Positions 10,440 through 22,938 of a stretch of DNA of 64,000 bases are shown here, piece after piece. Origin of the DNA: Macrocystis pyrifera (Eukaryota; Sar; Phaeophyceae; Laminariales; Laminariaceae); the NCBI GenBank assembly GCA_031763025.1, contig JASSKH010000025.1, forward strand, positions 9,601,665-9,665,664, in the 5' to 3' direction. The notes under the pieces were generated by a model. That model did not search any database. It worked only from the letters and a program-made list of their open reading frames with translations, and was not told the DNA's origin. Position numbers and translations under genes: made by a program. Every line of letters begins with the position of its first letter. Positions within the stretch are counted from its first letter, which is position 1.

Positions 10440-12500
10440 ATAATTATATATTTTCTGAATTCGGGGAGACGAAATCACAATTATATACTAGTATGTCCCA
10501 CCTGGATTTGGTCCTCGCACGCCCTATTTTTTTTCTCCTCTTTAACATATAGAACATATCCTTATTCTTTAATGCTACTCCGCAGTATAATGATGATGAT
10601 GGTATCCGAATATATTTATAAAACAGTAACACCAGGTGCCTGATACCTGGCATGTAATACACCCCGGAAAAATTCCCCACTCGTGGCAAGTTACGTGCAT
10701 CCTCGAAAAAATATTTGTTTGATTTTTTCCCAAATATACATAAACACGCACTAATTCGGTAGCTTGAGATTAGTCTTCCTCAAAGAATAGACTGTATTTC
10801 CTGCATGGAGCCATATAAAACCCGTAGCACGCGCGATTGAAGTATCACAATCAGCTTGCAAAGATGAGTTTCGACGAAATCCTCGATCTCACTCACAGTT
10901 GTTTTTAAATTTATAAAGATGCCCATGGACGGTAGTGTAGAATGATGAGTGCTGATTATCATCGGTCTCGCACAGAAGACTTTGGAGTGGCAGCTACTCA
11001 CGCCTAGATATAATACACCAATATTAAAAAAAGTATTCGCAACCTCCGCAGTTGTTGGCGTATCCGCGGAACGTTTGCGCATGACATCTTAGTCGAGCAC
11101 GCAGAAGGGTAGCCGGGGGCAGAGGATGTAGAGGGTGTAGGGTCTGATGTCTGATGTTGTGTGCCAATATGAAGGATCAGTACAAAAATAGACAGGGTAG
11201 ATGCGGTACGTGTCACCAGGTACAGCAAGTGGGTGATAGGTGTATAGTAGGACATAGTCACCTTCGCGCTTGAACCTCTCGCAGCCGACAGCATAGTTGC
11301 CGGCATTTGGATACGTAGTAGAGTGCAAAGAGAGCAGCGTTTGAACACGGAGCAAAGTGAGGGTATAGGGCATAAATCTTATAGGAATGGATCGCACATG
11401 CCGCGTGATTATTGAGGCTGCGTAAGATATGAAACAGAAAACGCAATTAGGTTGCGAATACAGCAGTAGTAGATCGCTCGCGAGATACGCAAGCTACTTG
11501 ACAACCATTCATAGCGTCCGTGTGTGTTTGTTATGTAAGTGTGTTGATGTGTGGATCCACACTGTGGATACTGCTGTTCGATTGGCAGAAGGACGTACTC
11601 GTAGGAACTACTGGTATATGGGGGGTTGCAGCGGTAAGCAACGAGGACTGATAAATTATGGAGGAAGACTGGCGTCCGTGCGGTCATCTGCCGTGGGTTT
11701 ATGGACTGGGAAATATGTGGTGTCGTCGTTGCTCTACTGTTGCGTAAATTTTGCAATGCTTGTTCGTAGACATGAGTTCGTGTGCGCGTTTAAGCACCGC
11801 TGTTGCTTCGCAACTGCCAGGTATGGGTCTGTGTACGTACGCGTGTGTAATACATTTCAAAGTGTCCCTTATTTACAGTAGAAGGAGATGGAGACGAGTG
11901 TGCTGTAAGCAGGCATAAACTCAATAGCAACAACCACTGAAAGGTGACGCAGACTGGTGTTTGTTGTCGTCTGTGGTGAGTGTACGGACGTGGAAACGTT
12001 GTCCCTCTGTAGTACTGATCTCTAAGACATCCAAGTTTCTTGTCGTAGCTATACGTTCATTGACGCGTTTGTCAGGTGCTAGCAGCTGTATGTGCTACCA
12101 GGAGGTGAAAACGTATGTGCGAAAATGAAATAGAAACGCCGTTGTGCTGGATTCAGTGTTTCAGAGGCCAGAGCAACAACAGCTGGACGGTGGCCTGTGA
12201 AAGCGGGGGGGTGGTGCTTCGTCGTATCGTTCCACTGGTGTATGCTTTGCCGTCGTCTGTAGATTAGATGTACGTATGTGTAGTCGTTGTCGTTGAATAC
12301 GACGCTATGTTTCGGGATCAACGTGTATCGTTGGCTTCGTCGTGCTGATCCTGGCGTAGAGGAGTGCTTGGAAGGGCCGATCCGAGCCTTGCACTGCACA
12401 AATAAGCAGTAGGACAGAGACGGTGAAGAACCTGCAGCGACCCGACGATGGAAAGGTTTTTGATTTTGTGAAAGAAAAAGTGGGCATCAAAGCTCCTCTG
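10440..12500 (-). repeat. Composite repeat core, copy A (R-S-Q, minus)
   Basis: The order R (10440-11410), S (11410-12010), Q (12010-12500) is the exact inverse of the cores at 32895-35110 and 36270-38200. Shared landmarks include AGTACCGCGAATAC (R) and CAGACGACGGCAAA (Q), read on the minus strand here. Long open stretches such as 11429-11881 are not kept in the other copies. Confidence 0.7.
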
Positions 12501-12529
12501 TTTTCAATGTGTTAATTAGGCGCATCAGG

Positions 12530-12900
12530 GTTAGTTATCCTTACATAATTAATATTCTTCACCGTACATTATATTTAACTACACGAAATCGCATTTCCTA
12601 CTTACTGAATACCAGGTAAACAAGTACCATAATAAGGCATACCATGGTACATTTTCATGGGCAATATATCCACTTACTTCTTGTGGCCCAGCCACCGTGG
12701 GGGTGGGAGGGCCGCTCATTCCCTACTAAATTAATAAAATAAAAAACAAGAGATGTGAGGTCGAGGATTTTGTCGGATTTTTTTATCACTATGTCCTCGG
12801 TACCTATCTTATGCTGGACGATACACTCAAAATACGCTCCACTGAAATTTGCGTCTCTGTGAGTAAACTGTCTAACCTTATACAGTTAGCTCTGCGTGTG
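12530..12900 (-). repeat. Composite repeat, P arm (minus)
   Basis: Inverse of the P landmarks (GGGAGGGCCGCTCATTCCCT; CTGTACGATACACTC-like). It follows the Q end of copy A. Contains TACCAGGTA at 12610-12618. Confidence 0.6.
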
Positions 12901-13239
12901 AGGTCCGTATCGACCAAAAATCGGTGGAATGGTGAATATCTAGATTTTGTTTCTCAAACGTAACCAACAGACTGGACGATTGTTAGCAATTCCGAACTGT
13001 CATGGCGCTCCAAAAAAACTTGAATATATTATATCGGAAGCTCTGCATTGCATCACCTGTAACTCTTGATACGTCACGAATAGGCTGTCCATGGTGTGTC
13101 CTGACGTAAAGAATAAGCGTATGTTCTAAATTTGGAGGGCAACCGGAATGTTTTTTTCCGCTTGATGCTGATCTGAAAAACAGCGATAGGTGTGATTTGA
13201 AGGGTATTTCGGTATAAAGTACTCCGCTATAGATATATG

Positions 13240-14200
13240 TACTAATAATAGGGGGTGAGCGACCCTCCCCCCCCACGGCGGCAGGGTCACATGAAGTAAG
13301 TGAAGGTATTAAATACAAAAATATACCATGTGGTCTTCATTCCGTGAGTGGGACTTGCAATTTCGTCAATAAATATGTTGTTATGATGTACAGTAGTTTG
13401 TACTAGGTACTAAATATGTTTCTGAGTAACACGCGTGCCCGAAGCACGAATAAATGTAGTTGCCGTCATTGGTTTGTACCATTTAATTTTACCATTTTAG
13501 GAGATTGATACTTGTAGATATCTCAGAAGTACCAGTTTACCCACAAAGGCGTACAGCACAAGATGCACACCGAGATGGTGATAAAAAAGTCCCACGAAAT
13601 CCTCGATCTCACAGCTTTCGATTTTAATTGTATAAAAATATAAAACTAGGGAATGAGCGGCCCTTCCGCCCCCATGGCGGCAGGGCCACACGAAGTGGGT
13701 GGGGATATTGCAAATAAAAATAACCCATGGTACGCATTTATGGCTGTTTATTCAGTGGGACGCGCGATTTTATGTAGAATAAATTAATTTTAGGAATATA
13801 GATATGAAATCGGGAAGGGTCATATAGCTAATAGGATGACGTGTATATACAGTAGTTAGTAGTAAATATCATGTTGAGTAACACGTGTGCCAACAACGAC
13901 TGAATGTAGTTGCCGTTTTGACTTGTCTTCAGTTTCATAAATAGATATTTGGGAGGAGCGTAGATCTACTGCTGTGTACAAGTAACCTCAGACAGTTTGA
14001 CCATAGACAAGAACATTTCAGTGGAGCCTATTTTTGTGTAACTTACAGCCCTAGCTGCGCCAACTTGGACAGTTTACCCACAGAGAAGCACATTTCAGCG
14101 GAGTTTGTTCTGTGTATCATTCAGCACAAGATACACAATGAGAAGAGGGTGATAGAAAGTCCGGCGAAATCCTCTACGGTATCTCGCAGCTTTTTTTTGT
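13240..14200 (+). repeat. Composite repeat, P arms (plus, two units)
   Basis: Two P units start near 13240 and 13640 with GAGCGRCCCT...GGCAGGG. They precede copy B in the arrangement P(+) then core(-). The copy at 13841 is the empty site for the TACCAGG indel. Confidence 0.65.
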
Positions 14201-14229
14201 TCAATTATATGAAAAAGGTGTTACGCACG

Positions 14230-15960
14230 ATCTTACCATCTCACACAATTTCAAAACATGGAGATCGACGAAACTTTCAATGTCGCAAGTGACAGGACAC
14301 ACTCATCTATCGCGTACTCACCCCCCCGCCTTTTACATTGGCGAAAAATAGCACTTGAATGAAATAAAATAAAGTTTCAAGTTAATCCAATGTATTTTAC
14401 CCACCTGCCTCATATAAAAAACCGTGGGTACGCACGATGTTGATATGGATGGCTTGGAAATATGAGCTTCGAGGGAATCCTCGATTTCATAGTATTTTTC
14501 GTCAATATCGTACCTGCTTTAGCCGGAAAACATAATGCATATATAAACCAAATAATGAAGTAGTTAAGATTAGTGGTATCTCCACCTGGTTCTCTTTGGA
14601 ATATACATAGACACATACCCTTTTAATATAGAACGCTGGATGGTAGTAGTATTGATGGCGGTATCCGAAGGACTTTCTAAAACGGCAATACCATGCATCA
14701 ATTACACACCGGAAAAAACCCCCATTCTTGATAGGCTACGTGCAATCAAATTTTTATGCCTGACTATTTCCCAAATATAGACACACCCACTCCTTGAATT
14801 CTGCAACTTCAGATCTTGTTTTTCTCATACACGGATTGTACTTCCTGCATGAGGCCATACAAAACCCGTAACACGCGCGATTTGAAGTATCACACACAGC
14901 TTGCAAAGATGAGTTTCGACGAAATCCTCGATCTCATAGCTGTTAGTTTTCAATTTTATGAAGATGTCCACGGACGGTGGTAGAATAGTGAATCTTCACT
15001 ATGATTGGTTTCGCTCAGAAGACCATGGAACAAGTATTAATGGGAGCTCCCCCACTTCTAGATAAAGAGCACAAATATTCAAAAGGCAATTCGCAAACTC
15101 CGCAGTGGTTGTGCCGTATTCGCGGTACTTTGGAGGATGGCCTCCTACTGTAGTCGAGCAAGCAGAAGGGTAGCCCGAGGAACCAAAAGAGGACGTGGAG
15201 GGCGTAAGTTCCGAAGTTGTGTACCAATATGCAGGAACAGTACAAAAATAGACAGGGTAGATGCGGTACCTGTTGCCAGATACAACAAAGTGGGTGGTAA
15301 GTGTAGTAGGACATACCAAGTAGTCCCATTCGCACTATCGTAGTCGATCACATCGTCGCACGCGTTTGGCTAGGTAGTAACATGCGAAGAGGGCGTTTGC
15401 ATATGGAGCAAAGTGAGGGTAGGTCATACATCGACGAGGAGTGGATCATCTGAACAGAAAACGCGGTTAGTTTACGAGTGCTACAATGTTAGTAGGTCGC
15501 TCGCGAGATACACAAGGTACTTGGCAAATTGTTTAGAGTGTGCTTGTGTTTGTTCTGCAAGCATATGAAATGAGTGGATACTTCCGTTTGATTGATAAGA
15601 GGACGTACTAGTTAGTAGGAACTACCGGTACCCTCGTGTGTGCTAACAGAAGACAGAAACGTATGTACGAGAAGGAGTTAAAACGACGTCGTGCTGAGTT
15701 GAGTGTTCCAACAACACTAGCTGGAGGGAGGCTCGTTAAAGCGGAGATCAATGACGACGCAGGGTAATGCTTCGTCGTATCGTTGGAATGATGTATGTTT
15801 TCCCGTCGTTTGTAGACTAAATGGATGTGTGGTCGTCGTCGCTGAATACGCCACTGTGTGTCGGGGTCAATGTGTATCCACGGCTTTGTCGTGCTGGTCT
15901 TCGCTTGGAAGGGCCGATCTAAACGTTGCATTGTACAAACGTGCGGATCTGTACGAGCGA
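14230..15960 (-). repeat. Composite repeat core, copy B (minus)
   Basis: R, a shortened S and Q blocks align with copy A. R landmarks: GTACCGCGAATAC inverse near 15115 and CCTGCATGAGGCCATA near 14845. Confidence 0.68.
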
Positions 15961-16589
15961 ATATCGTATCTCGTGAACTATTGCGAATTTATAATTGAAA
16001 TTTGGAGGGACATACCCTGACACTACACTGCTTGCGCAGAAAAAACAACTATATTAAAATTAATACGTTTTTATATTTCGACTCGATCTCGACGAGTTAT
16101 CGACGGAAACTCAAAAACGACAATTTTTCAACACAAAATTCAAGACAAAAGTGCCGGTCTCGATCAAAGCGAAAATTGGTGGAGGCGTAGCTGAAGCCCT
16201 AGGAGAAAATCAGTACTAGTTTTATTGATCAATTCGCCACCCATCAAGAAATATTACCAAAACGCGATTCTCATACATGAAACAAGTATTAACGAGAAAT
16301 TTGGGCTTTTCTGCGATGCCCGGCTCAATTTGCGAGTTTCGATCCGGAAATCAAGCCTCATATTTAAATCGCATGTGCGAACAAACGGAGAACTCGCCTT
16401 TTTTGTTTTTGTTTTTTTCCAGACAAGTTATGGCCGTTTTTGTATTTTTTCGGATCGTTGTATCGGTCATATCCCTCGAACAAATGAAAAAAAACAAAAA
16501 ATGCGAGTCTTCCGTGTGTTTGTTGGTGTATGATCAACACGGTATAAAGAAATCTCGCCCTAATATGTAATACTGAGCGGGGCACCGCC

Positions 16590-17100
16590 GATCAATCACT
16601 TATTCAGCATCTCGGCTGGCCCAGCTCGTAAAATATCCAAGTTTCTTATCGTAACTATGCGATCTTGTACGCGTTTTCCAGCTGCCGTAGATGCTAACAG
16701 GAGGTAGAAACGTATATGCGAAAAGGAGATAGAACAGCCGTTGTGCGGAGTTGGGTGTTTCAGAGGCCAAAACAATACTAACTGAAGGGAGTTTGTCAAG
16801 TCGAAAGAGACCAATGACGACGCAAGGTGGTGCTTTGTCGTATCCTTCGACTTGTGTATACTTTGTCATCTATCTGTACATTAGATCGGTGTGTACATTG
16901 TGGTCGTTGCTGAATATGCCGCTGTGTATCAGGATCAACGCGTATCGTTGGCTTCGTCGTGCAGGTCTCTTCGCGAAGAGGAGAGGTTGGAAGGACCGTT
17001 TTAAGCGGTGTATGTCGCATATGTAGCTACCCTGCGATAAAAAGGTTTTTGATTCTGGGAAGAAAAATATCTCTATCTGTTCAGTATGTTGAGTGGACAT
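16590..17100 (-). repeat. Composite repeat, isolated Q block (minus)
   Basis: Matches the Q block of copies A and B (for example GGTGGTGCTTTGTCGTATC, GTATCGTTGGCTTCGTCGTG). No S or R block follows. Confidence 0.65.
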
Positions 17101-17636
17101 TAGGGATATCTATATATAATGAATAGAAAGCTGTTTTGGGACGATTAATATCACGTGGATATAGAACAGGACCGTAGTACACTCAAGTTCAGACGCAAGG
17201 ATTCTAGCAGACGGAAAAACTCGATGATACAGGAAAAAGGAAGCAGACGAAAGCTGTGATGGCCGACAGAAGTTGCCACCTCACCATCAAGGAAAAAAAA
17301 AAACGAGATATGGCTGCGACAGGCACGGAGATGTTAGATGCTAATAGAGTAGGAGACGTGCCTATCGGAATCAGCAGCATTTGTTGCAGCGAGTGGCGCC
17401 AGGGTGACACGTCCATATACCGTTGCGACTGTCGTGACCAGCGCTATGGGGTAAATAATACGGCGTGAGACAACTGTTCTGATTAGGTTCCCGATTCGAG
17501 TCTATTTGTACTAGTAGAGAGTAAGCTTTGGTTAACTCTTCTGGGCGCATCTTATAGGGAAAGGGAGGCTCTCCGGTGCGGGAACGCCTTCAGTCTCGGG
17601 TAGAGATCCAGTCCGGCGTCCTCGGTAGCTTGGTAG

Positions 17637-19557
17637 CACAGGTGACACTTGGGTACGCTGCGGGACGTTGTGGCGACAGGAAGAACGTACCGCAACGCTT
17701 GCGCAACGTACCAAATGCACTTCGATTGTGAGACGTCCTGTCGTGAAGTTTTGAATAACGTGTGACGTTGTCGTTAGGTTTGTGGATGTTCCTGCAACGT
17801 TTGTTTTAGTTTTATTTTCTCGAACATGTATGAGGGTGTGTCTAAACAGAATCGAAATCGAAAATCGAAAATCGAAATGGTAATAAACAAGGCGCTGATT
17901 GGTCCCTGGTCAAAACATTCCCCTTCTTTTTTTAGGTTCCGAAAAAATGAACGATTAACAACCCAATGCCAAAATCATGACGGCTGGCAATCGAAAAAGA
18001 AATCGAAAGCACGAACAGCAACAATTCAGTTCGTGCCTACGCAGCCACGTCAAAATATCACATCAAGACCGCCGTACACATCATCCAACCCACAGCTAGC
18101 ACGGCAACACAGCCGCACAGACCTAAACAGCCAGCAGGCGAACCACAACACCAGTCCAGACGTTCTCGGGCCTTTGTTTCCCGGCGTTCAAGCCATTTGA
18201 GGAACATTCAGGATGGTAACCTCGAGAACGAGGTCAGAAGTTCGTTCTCAGTATAATTTCAAGTTTGATCTCAGGGCGTCAACGTTGGACGCGCCACCAC
18301 CTCCATGGGAGGCCCAACGACCTCCCGGAATCGAATTCCCGTCGCGTTTGCCTGCTTGTGTGGTGGATCTGTGCTACCGAGCGGTAGCGCTAGATTGCCG
18401 GCATGTGTTCACTGATGCGAACGGCCTACTAGGTTGTGCTCTCCGTTGGTTTTCGCCTGGATGTCTATTTTCACTTTTCGATTCTGTGTGGACAGCTCGG
18501 CAAATTTTTATCGAAATCGAAATGAAATTGGTTTTCGCTTGAGCTTTTCAATTCTGTTTAGACACACCCTGACAAGTTTTGGGATTTATTTTTTACCGTA
18601 TGTGTTGTTATATACCATAGATATTGACGAAATGTAACAATAAACATGGAACGAAGGAGATATGGGGCTTGTAGAGGGGTACTGAGTCGTTGGCATGTTT
18701 GAGATGAAGGGGTGGGACAGAGGGGCATGAAGTTAACAATGGGTGCAGTTGCTTAAACTATAAACTGTGCGAATTGCCGTCTGATATCTGCAATGATGTT
18801 TGCATCGTAGAAGAGGTGAGTTTGTATCGATCGCAACTTTTGACCAAAATGTTTGTTTTTGCTGTTGGTATTTTTCGTTTAATGCACAATAGACGCAGAA
18901 TGCATGGGAAAAAAATGAAAATTGTAGAAAACGTTCTTCTTTCCCGAACGTGGTATGTGCCGAAGTTTCAAATGCTTTGCTTTATTTTAATGTACGTTTT
19001 GAGTGGTTTTTGCGTATAGAGCCTGTGTTGGCATATAGTGTCGGTTTTGTGCATTGCAAAACCACGATTGAGACCAGAAAAGGTATACATACAGGAAAAA
19101 ACAACACATTATTGACCATAACAAGTCGTGAGTTGTTGTTGTGTGGGTGCATGTATTGCATCATGTTGTCTTCTCCAATTTAATTCTTACTTTTTTTTTG
19201 TATATATAATTTTTTTTCCCTATTACTTCAAATTTTGTTTCATTTTGTGTTTCATTTTTTTGCGGATTTCATGTTTTCGCTTTGTTGTTGTCAGTTTTCA
19301 TTTTGTGGTTTGTTTCTCAGTTCTATTTCGATTTTTGTTGAACTGTTTTGCCAAATACTTCAGCGGTAACAAAAAAACACGGCACTTTGACCTGGTACGT
19401 TTACCAACCTGAGTACAAACGCGTACGTTCGACAACCCGGGGTCGTTGTGAACGTATATACATTGGGCAATAATCGACCTTGAGATTTGTGGCTCAAGAT
19501 GTTTTTAGTCAAGGTCAACCAGCGTACGCTCTCAAGATACTCCAGTGGCCACATGTG
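17637..19557 (+). mobile_element. Non-autonomous DNA transposon, copy 1 (CMC-like)
   Basis: The ends CACAGGTGACACTTGGGTAC and GTGGCCACATGTG are inverted repeats. AG is duplicated on both sides (17635-17636, 19558-19559). Without the nested MITE at 17834-18569 it is about 1.18 kb and aligns along its length with the copy at 26499-27750. No transposase is visible. CAC-type ends with a 2-bp duplication recall the CACTA/Mirage/Chapaev group; this is an inference from the ends alone. Confidence 0.78.
17834..18569 (+). mobile_element. Harbinger-like MITE (736 bp)
   Basis: Terminal inverted repeats of about 24 bp start GGGTGTGTCTAAACAGAATC, with one mismatch. They are flanked by TGA on both sides (17831-17833, 18570-18572). 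Copy 2 of the host transposon lacks this segment. GG ends and a 3-bp duplication suit PIF/Harbinger elements, though those usually duplicate TWA. A second TIR-like motif lies inside near 18485. A reading frame of about 120 codons at 17826-18200 is unrecognised. Confidence 0.75.
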
Positions 19558-20559
19558 AGGTGGTCCGCATGCCGATCAAGATTAATTTCGTTGGTTTGAG
19601 TCTCATCGACGAGAGTGCATGTTTACGTTTCTTACAAAAAATACATGATCAGCGGAAAGCGCGAGATCGTGAGTCAGCTACATTCGATGAAAATCGACGA
19701 GCATTAGGAATGCTGAGCCCTATGCGTCACAAAAAAAAAATGAAGGCACGTAACGGGGGGAGAAGGAACTACGCCCGTGACCACGGCTTGTCCAGAAGAT
19801 TGCTGAGGCTAAAAAACTCCTACGAGTTGGACTGGAAAGTAAAGTGATGACTAAAAAAACAAAACAAGGCAAAACAAAACAGATCCAGTAACAAGGTACT
19901 GGGAACACCTGATGTTCAGTAAACATCACCAAGTGAACCACAGGAAGTCAACGCCAAGTGATCCGTGATACCCGTTCTATCGACCCCCAGCCCCTTGGGC
20001 CCTACCTTGCATGTCGTGCCCGTTCCTGTTTCTGCGGTGCTTTGTTGTGATTGTTCAGTCTGGCTGCTTGCAGGTACCGCCTTGCATCGATTCACTTTCC
20101 GCGTGACCCGATCCTCCCTGCACGAGAGCACTTCTTTAACTCTCAAACAACAGATGAGCCGGCCTCAGAGATTTATCGAGCGCCGATCCTTTTCAGGAGA
20201 GCTGTACCCTGCTGTATTTCACTTTGGTGTCACCTTCGTTATCCGTCGATCCGTTTGAACACTATTTCGTGGATATCAAAGGATTTCCCGCAATAACGGA
20301 GCTCAGAAATGTCATCTACAATGGCACTCCAGTACAAACGACAGTTGATAACCTCGGCCAAACAAGAGTAATGCAGCACGGTAGTCACAGCACCATGCTG
20401 ACCCTCACATGGACAATGTATACGAACACACGACATAGTCGACTACTATTGTTTTGCAGAGAAGCAGCTGCCTCTCTCAAAGCTTTACGGGTTGTACTCG
20501 TGAGTTTTGCCTCCAAAACTTCCTACCTTTGGACTACTCTCTGAACCAACGCAAACTCC

Positions 20560-21420
20560 TTTAGTATGATTTTAGAGCCCTACCTTGCGCTATCGCATAG
20601 CAACTTCCAGATCAGTATCCGTCAATGATTTCATGGCTTTAGATTAGAGTACATGAAAGAAGCAGCATCATTTCCAGGGGTAGTCTGTAACAGGTCAAAG
20701 CATCCAACAAAAGATATATCCACCTCAATCTCCGAATTCTCGCATACATCACATCCATTGATGGCTCCTCATATACAGGTACCCGCTCAGCAGAAGGAAC
20801 AACGACAGATATGTCCACAACAATATCTCAGAATCCTCTCAAACATCCTACATTTTGTGATATGATCCCCTCAGAAACAGACACCAGTGCAGCAGGGAGA
20901 ACGACAGTAGTTATATTCGACAAAAAACAAACTGCTCACATACATCTCCATCCTCTGTTACGGTCTCTTCAGAAGAAGATACAAGAGTAGTAGAAAGAGC
21001 GACAACAGTTCGATCTGGAACATGTTGAATGGCATATGGGTATGATCGATGGCTACGAATTCCAGACAAAATACGTTTCCTCAAGACTAGATAGATATAT
21101 CCGGAACACCAAGTGCAGTATTATATATTCGCGGTTGGAGCTCCTCGCCCCTCCTCCATTGCCGAAACAAGTTAGTCATACAACACGTTAATGTTCAAAG
21201 GAACACCCGTACACAGTCCCGCATCATTGATAACAGGATGCATCACAGCCCCACCGTCCGAAGAACGACCAACAAAGGTATCACCTCCCGTATCATGAGC
21301 ATAAACGGACCCACAAAAAACTGTTGGAGGTATTACAGTAGTCGAAGGATGAAATTGTGGGTGTTAGCCCGTTGACACATCGATTCAATAATCATGGCGT
21401 GAAGAAACAGGGTAGAAATC
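20560..21420 (-). pseudogene. Acidic-repeat protein family, relic copy ii
   Basis: The minus strand encodes a Gly/Asp-rich N-terminal domain (DTGGDTFVGRSSDGGAVMHP, near 21300), followed by degenerate repeats around 20980-20560. These align by nucleotide sequence with 31090-31940. Stops and shifts break the frame. The gene points away from the RFTF-type fragment at 21639-21860. Confidence 0.5.
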
Positions 21421-21638
21421 GTGTTCAGACGACAAACGCTTGCCTCCAACCCCTTGCACTCTTCGGCTGGTGCGACTGTGAACAGTCCGACAAGCATACC
21501 CACCATGTTTCTTACTAAATCCAGCCTTTTTTGATGGACACAACGAGAGCATTATTCACAAAAGAACTTTGCTTGTAGCCTCAACTCCAAGAATATGAGT
21601 ATACATCCGTAGACATCAACGCCCCGCACAGCAACAAG

Positions 21639-21860
21639 ATGACGTGTCCTTGGCCAAGCCTCCGATTCACGTTCCCCCATCAAGAAAAGTCCATCGGCCG
21701 AGTGTACAGTTCATCGTTTGCTGTCAACCGAGGAACACATGCATGCCGCAACATTTCAGGTGATACAGTATTAAAAATATATGAGTTGAACCAGAGCAAA
21801 CTTCTAGGGTCCATCAAAATGACCACCTATCATGACAATTTATGTCGAACTTGCACATAG
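21639..21860 (+). pseudogene. RFTF-type protein fragment (element partner)
   Basis: A 73-codon open stretch with SLRFTFPHQE and CRNISGDT. Its counterpart on the opposite strand at 41300-41581 reads SFRFTFYNQE and CRIIPGDI. In both places it lies beside an acidic-repeat gene facing the other way, so the two form one dispersed unit. No family is recognised. Confidence 0.4.
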
Positions 21861-22175
21861 CATTGAAAAGAGACCCAATAGCGGACCGTGGCGTGTCAAC
21901 AGCATCAGTCGAAGCAACAACCGAAGCAACAGCAGATCGAAGCGATTCTTCTGGAGGGGTCCCATGGTGTGCGCCGTACGATACGCAACACCATGCAGGC
22001 CATCCAACATTTCCTCGTCAGAAACGCGAGAGAATCAACCTGTATATGCGGCCTTGAGGCGTGCCCTCTGTAGTAAAATTAGCGGAATCAGATCTCGAAT
22101 GTAGTAATCCCGCACGTATTCCAACTTAGCTAAGGGATCAAGGAAGGAAAGATATGCGTACTAGCCCTGAGTTGG

Positions 22176-22731
22176 TGGTACAGCAGGGTACAGCTCTCAG
22201 ACCCTAAAAAGGACTTGCGCGCGTTAGATCTCTGAGGCCGGCTCACCTGTTGTTCGAGAGTTCGAGGAAGTGCCTTCAAGCAGTGATGGTCTGGTCACGA
22301 AGAACGTGGATCGATGCAATGCGGTAGATGCAAGCAGCCAGCGTGAACAATCAACGAAGCACTACAAACACGATGACGGGCACGACGGGCAAGGCAGGGC
22401 CCAAAGGGCTGGGAGTCGATAGGACAGGTATCACAGATCACTTTGACCTTCTTTCTTCACTTGATGGTGTTGAGTAAACACCGGGGGGCCCCGGAACCTC
22501 GTTACTGGGTCTGCGCCCCAGACCGAAGGCTTTCCCACACCCGGGATCCTCCCTGCCCCTACAAGATCCGCCCAGAGGATGCTAACCAAAGCTTGCCCTT
22601 TGCGTATAGAATAGACCCGACGCGTGACCCTGGCCAGGACAGTTGTCTCACGCCTTATTATCCTCCCTATAGCGCTGGTCACGACAGTGCAGCGCTATGA
22701 ACCTCCCTCCCTGGCGCCACTCGCTGTAACA
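22176..22731 (-). repeat. Ty3/gypsy LTR, intact reference copy (556 bp)
   Basis: Starts TGTTACAGCGAGTGGCGCC on the minus strand and ends CCCTGCTGTACCA. Both the start and the GAGAGCTGTACCCTGCTGTA end are shared with the LTR copies at 17382 and 26202, which fixes the boundaries. It lacks the insertions present in the other two copies and so serves as the empty-site reference. Confidence 0.8.
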
Positions 22732-22743
22732 CTCCCCCTGTCC
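22732..22743 (-). promoter_or_regulatory. Polypurine tract of the Ty3/gypsy element
   Basis: A purine-only run (GGACAGGGGGAG) directly abuts the start of the 3' LTR on the minus strand. This is the standard position of the plus-strand priming site. Confidence 0.6.
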
Positions 22744-22938
22744 GACGCATAACCATCGTCGGCACAAAGCCGGCACCCCGGTACTAGCCCGGCGCCAGCG
22801 TGTGCGCTTTTCTTCTCGGACTCCCCCCCAGCCCGGCACATATGAGCGACGGTGCCCAGCGAAGCTGTCCCTTACTTCCTTTTCAGGTAGCCACTCTGAC
22901 TCCACCCCATTTTGGTATCGGCCTCGGTACTGACATTT

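Larger units (their letters stand above)
17613..19880 (+). mobile_element. SINE-1 copy inside an LTR, split by a transposon
   Basis: The SINE head (17613-17636) and body (19558-19880) are separated by the transposon at 17637-19557. Both ends carry the target duplication AGATCCAGT (17604-17612 and 19881-19889). It ends in an A-rich tail. The body matches the other SINE-1 copies. Confidence 0.85.
17382..20219 (+). repeat. Ty3/gypsy LTR split by nested insertions
   Basis: The left part, 17382-17612, starts TGTTGCAGCGAGTGGCGCC. The right part, 19881-20219, ends GAGAGCTGTACCCTGCTGTA. Together they match the intact LTR at 22176-22731. The gap is filled by a SINE (17613-19880) that itself carries two nested insertions. 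No internal retrotransposon sequence adjoins it, so it is a solo LTR or an LTR fragment. Confidence 0.8.

Noticed and set aside
11429-11881. 150-codon open reading frame (plus)
   Set aside because: It lies in a composite repeat. The homologous S blocks at 15.5, 33.2 and 37.2 kb do not keep the frame, and the composition is not protein-like.
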